Assembly (NCBI RefSeq): GCF_901538355.1
Contig: NZ_LR593887.1
Location: 5,370,920-5,434,919, forward strand
Length of the DNA stretch: 64,000 bases
DNA from: Tuwongella immobilis
GTDB taxonomy: Bacteria; Planctomycetota; Planctomycetia; Gemmatales; Gemmataceae
Direction: 5' to 3'
A program made the position numbers and the translations under genes. The notes beneath the pieces are model-generated. The model worked only from the letters and a program-made list of their open reading frames with translations. It was not told the origin of the DNA and searched no databases. Positions 63,835 through 64,000 of the stretch are shown piece by piece (the first letter of the stretch is position 1; the number at the start of each line of letters is the position of its first letter).

Positions 63835-64000
63835 ATGACAACGAAATGGGTAGGCTGGCTGACCGTGTTGGCCCTGAGCGTGGGCCTGATGGGCACTGTG
63901 CGCGCGGACGATCCGAAGCCGCTGCGCGCGCTGCTGGTCATCGGCGGATGCTGCCATGATTACGCCAAGCAAAGCGAAATTCTCAAGCGGGGCATCGAAG
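63835..64000 (+). CDS. Secreted ThuA-like domain protein, truncated by window end
   Basis: 55 residues are visible from the ATG at 63835. MTTKWVGWLTVLALSVGLMG is a signal peptide. The mature start RALLVIGGCCHDYAKQSEIL is the first strand and helix of ThuA-like domains (family of glutamine-amidotransferase fold, common in planctomycete secreted proteins), where GG.CHDY is conserved. A small hairpin (TGCCTC-GAAT-GAGGCA, 63638-63653) lies upstream. The rest of the gene is outside the window. Confidence 0.8.
   Translation, partial: MTTKWVGWLTVLALSVGLMGTVRADDPKPLRALLVIGGCCHDYAKQSEILKRGIE

Overview
The window looks like a chromosomal segment of a planctomycete, most likely Gemmatales/Gemmataceae. 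This rests on family content rather than a marker gene. There is a DUF1549/DUF1553 protein, a DUF1501 protein and four DUF1559 pseudopilin-like proteins with small lipoproteins in one cluster. There is also a giant exported protein whose N-terminus carries the planctomycete LE-x-R type motif, BlaI/BlaR1-type regulation, an S24-like orphan and a ThuA-like secreted protein. G+C is high and most coding sequence uses G/C third positions, so many long antisense ORFs are shadows. I saw no rRNA, tRNA, CRISPR array or intact insertion sequence.

Layout. 1-7.9 kb (all minus strand) is an accessory patch of small unknown or immunity-like genes, a DUF1254/DUF1214 exported protein, an S24-like protein, a DsbD-N-like secreted protein and a GNAT acetyltransferase. 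It contains at least three decayed pieces: a partial S24-like copy, a frameshifted WapI-like immunity gene and a ~140-bp duplicated gene end. 8-12.6 kb (plus) has a small unknown gene, a single-TM protein, a secreted GH114-like barrel, a DinB-like protein and a Kelch protein, closed by a strong terminator. 12.9-15.9 kb (minus) has a proline-rich lipoprotein, a Maa-type O-acetyltransferase and a CxxCH protein. 16-18.8 kb (plus) has a DUF6268-like outer-membrane barrel, an unusual palindromic repeat block and two small genes. 18.9-30.2 kb is one 3,750-residue repeat protein on the minus strand.

30.7-32.9 kb encodes a zinc-ribbon protein with a long Ala/Pro/Lys linker and a scramblase/tubby-like end. 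33.3-43.1 kb (plus) is the planctomycete DUF1549/1553 - DUF1559 x4 - lipoprotein x2 - DUF1501 - EF-hand cluster. 43.3-45.6 kb is a secreted nucleoside-hydrolase-like multidomain protein. 45.7-48.4 kb is a decayed RHS locus with three tightly packed HEAT/immunity-like genes. 48.5-51.7 kb has a GNAT and a two-gene M16 peptidase pair. 51.8-55.6 kb has a VOC protein and a YcjX/YcjF-type pair.

55.7-57.9 kb has a MarR regulator with a perfect palindromic operator and its DUF1398 partner, then an ArsR regulator with a Cys-rich (Csp-like) metal-binding protein. 58-60.2 kb is a trypsin-like protease fused to a DUF1080-like and a SirB1-like domain. 60.4-62.8 kb is a BlaR1/BlaI pair with two tandem operators. 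EF-P follows at 62.9-63.5 kb with Asn in place of the modified loop Lys. The window ends inside a ThuA-like secreted protein.

No single new defence system stands out. The best leads are the giant homogenised-repeat protein, the protease/SirB1 fusion, the EF-P with the altered loop, the RHS remnant with its overlapping small genes, and three families of intergenic hairpin repeats.
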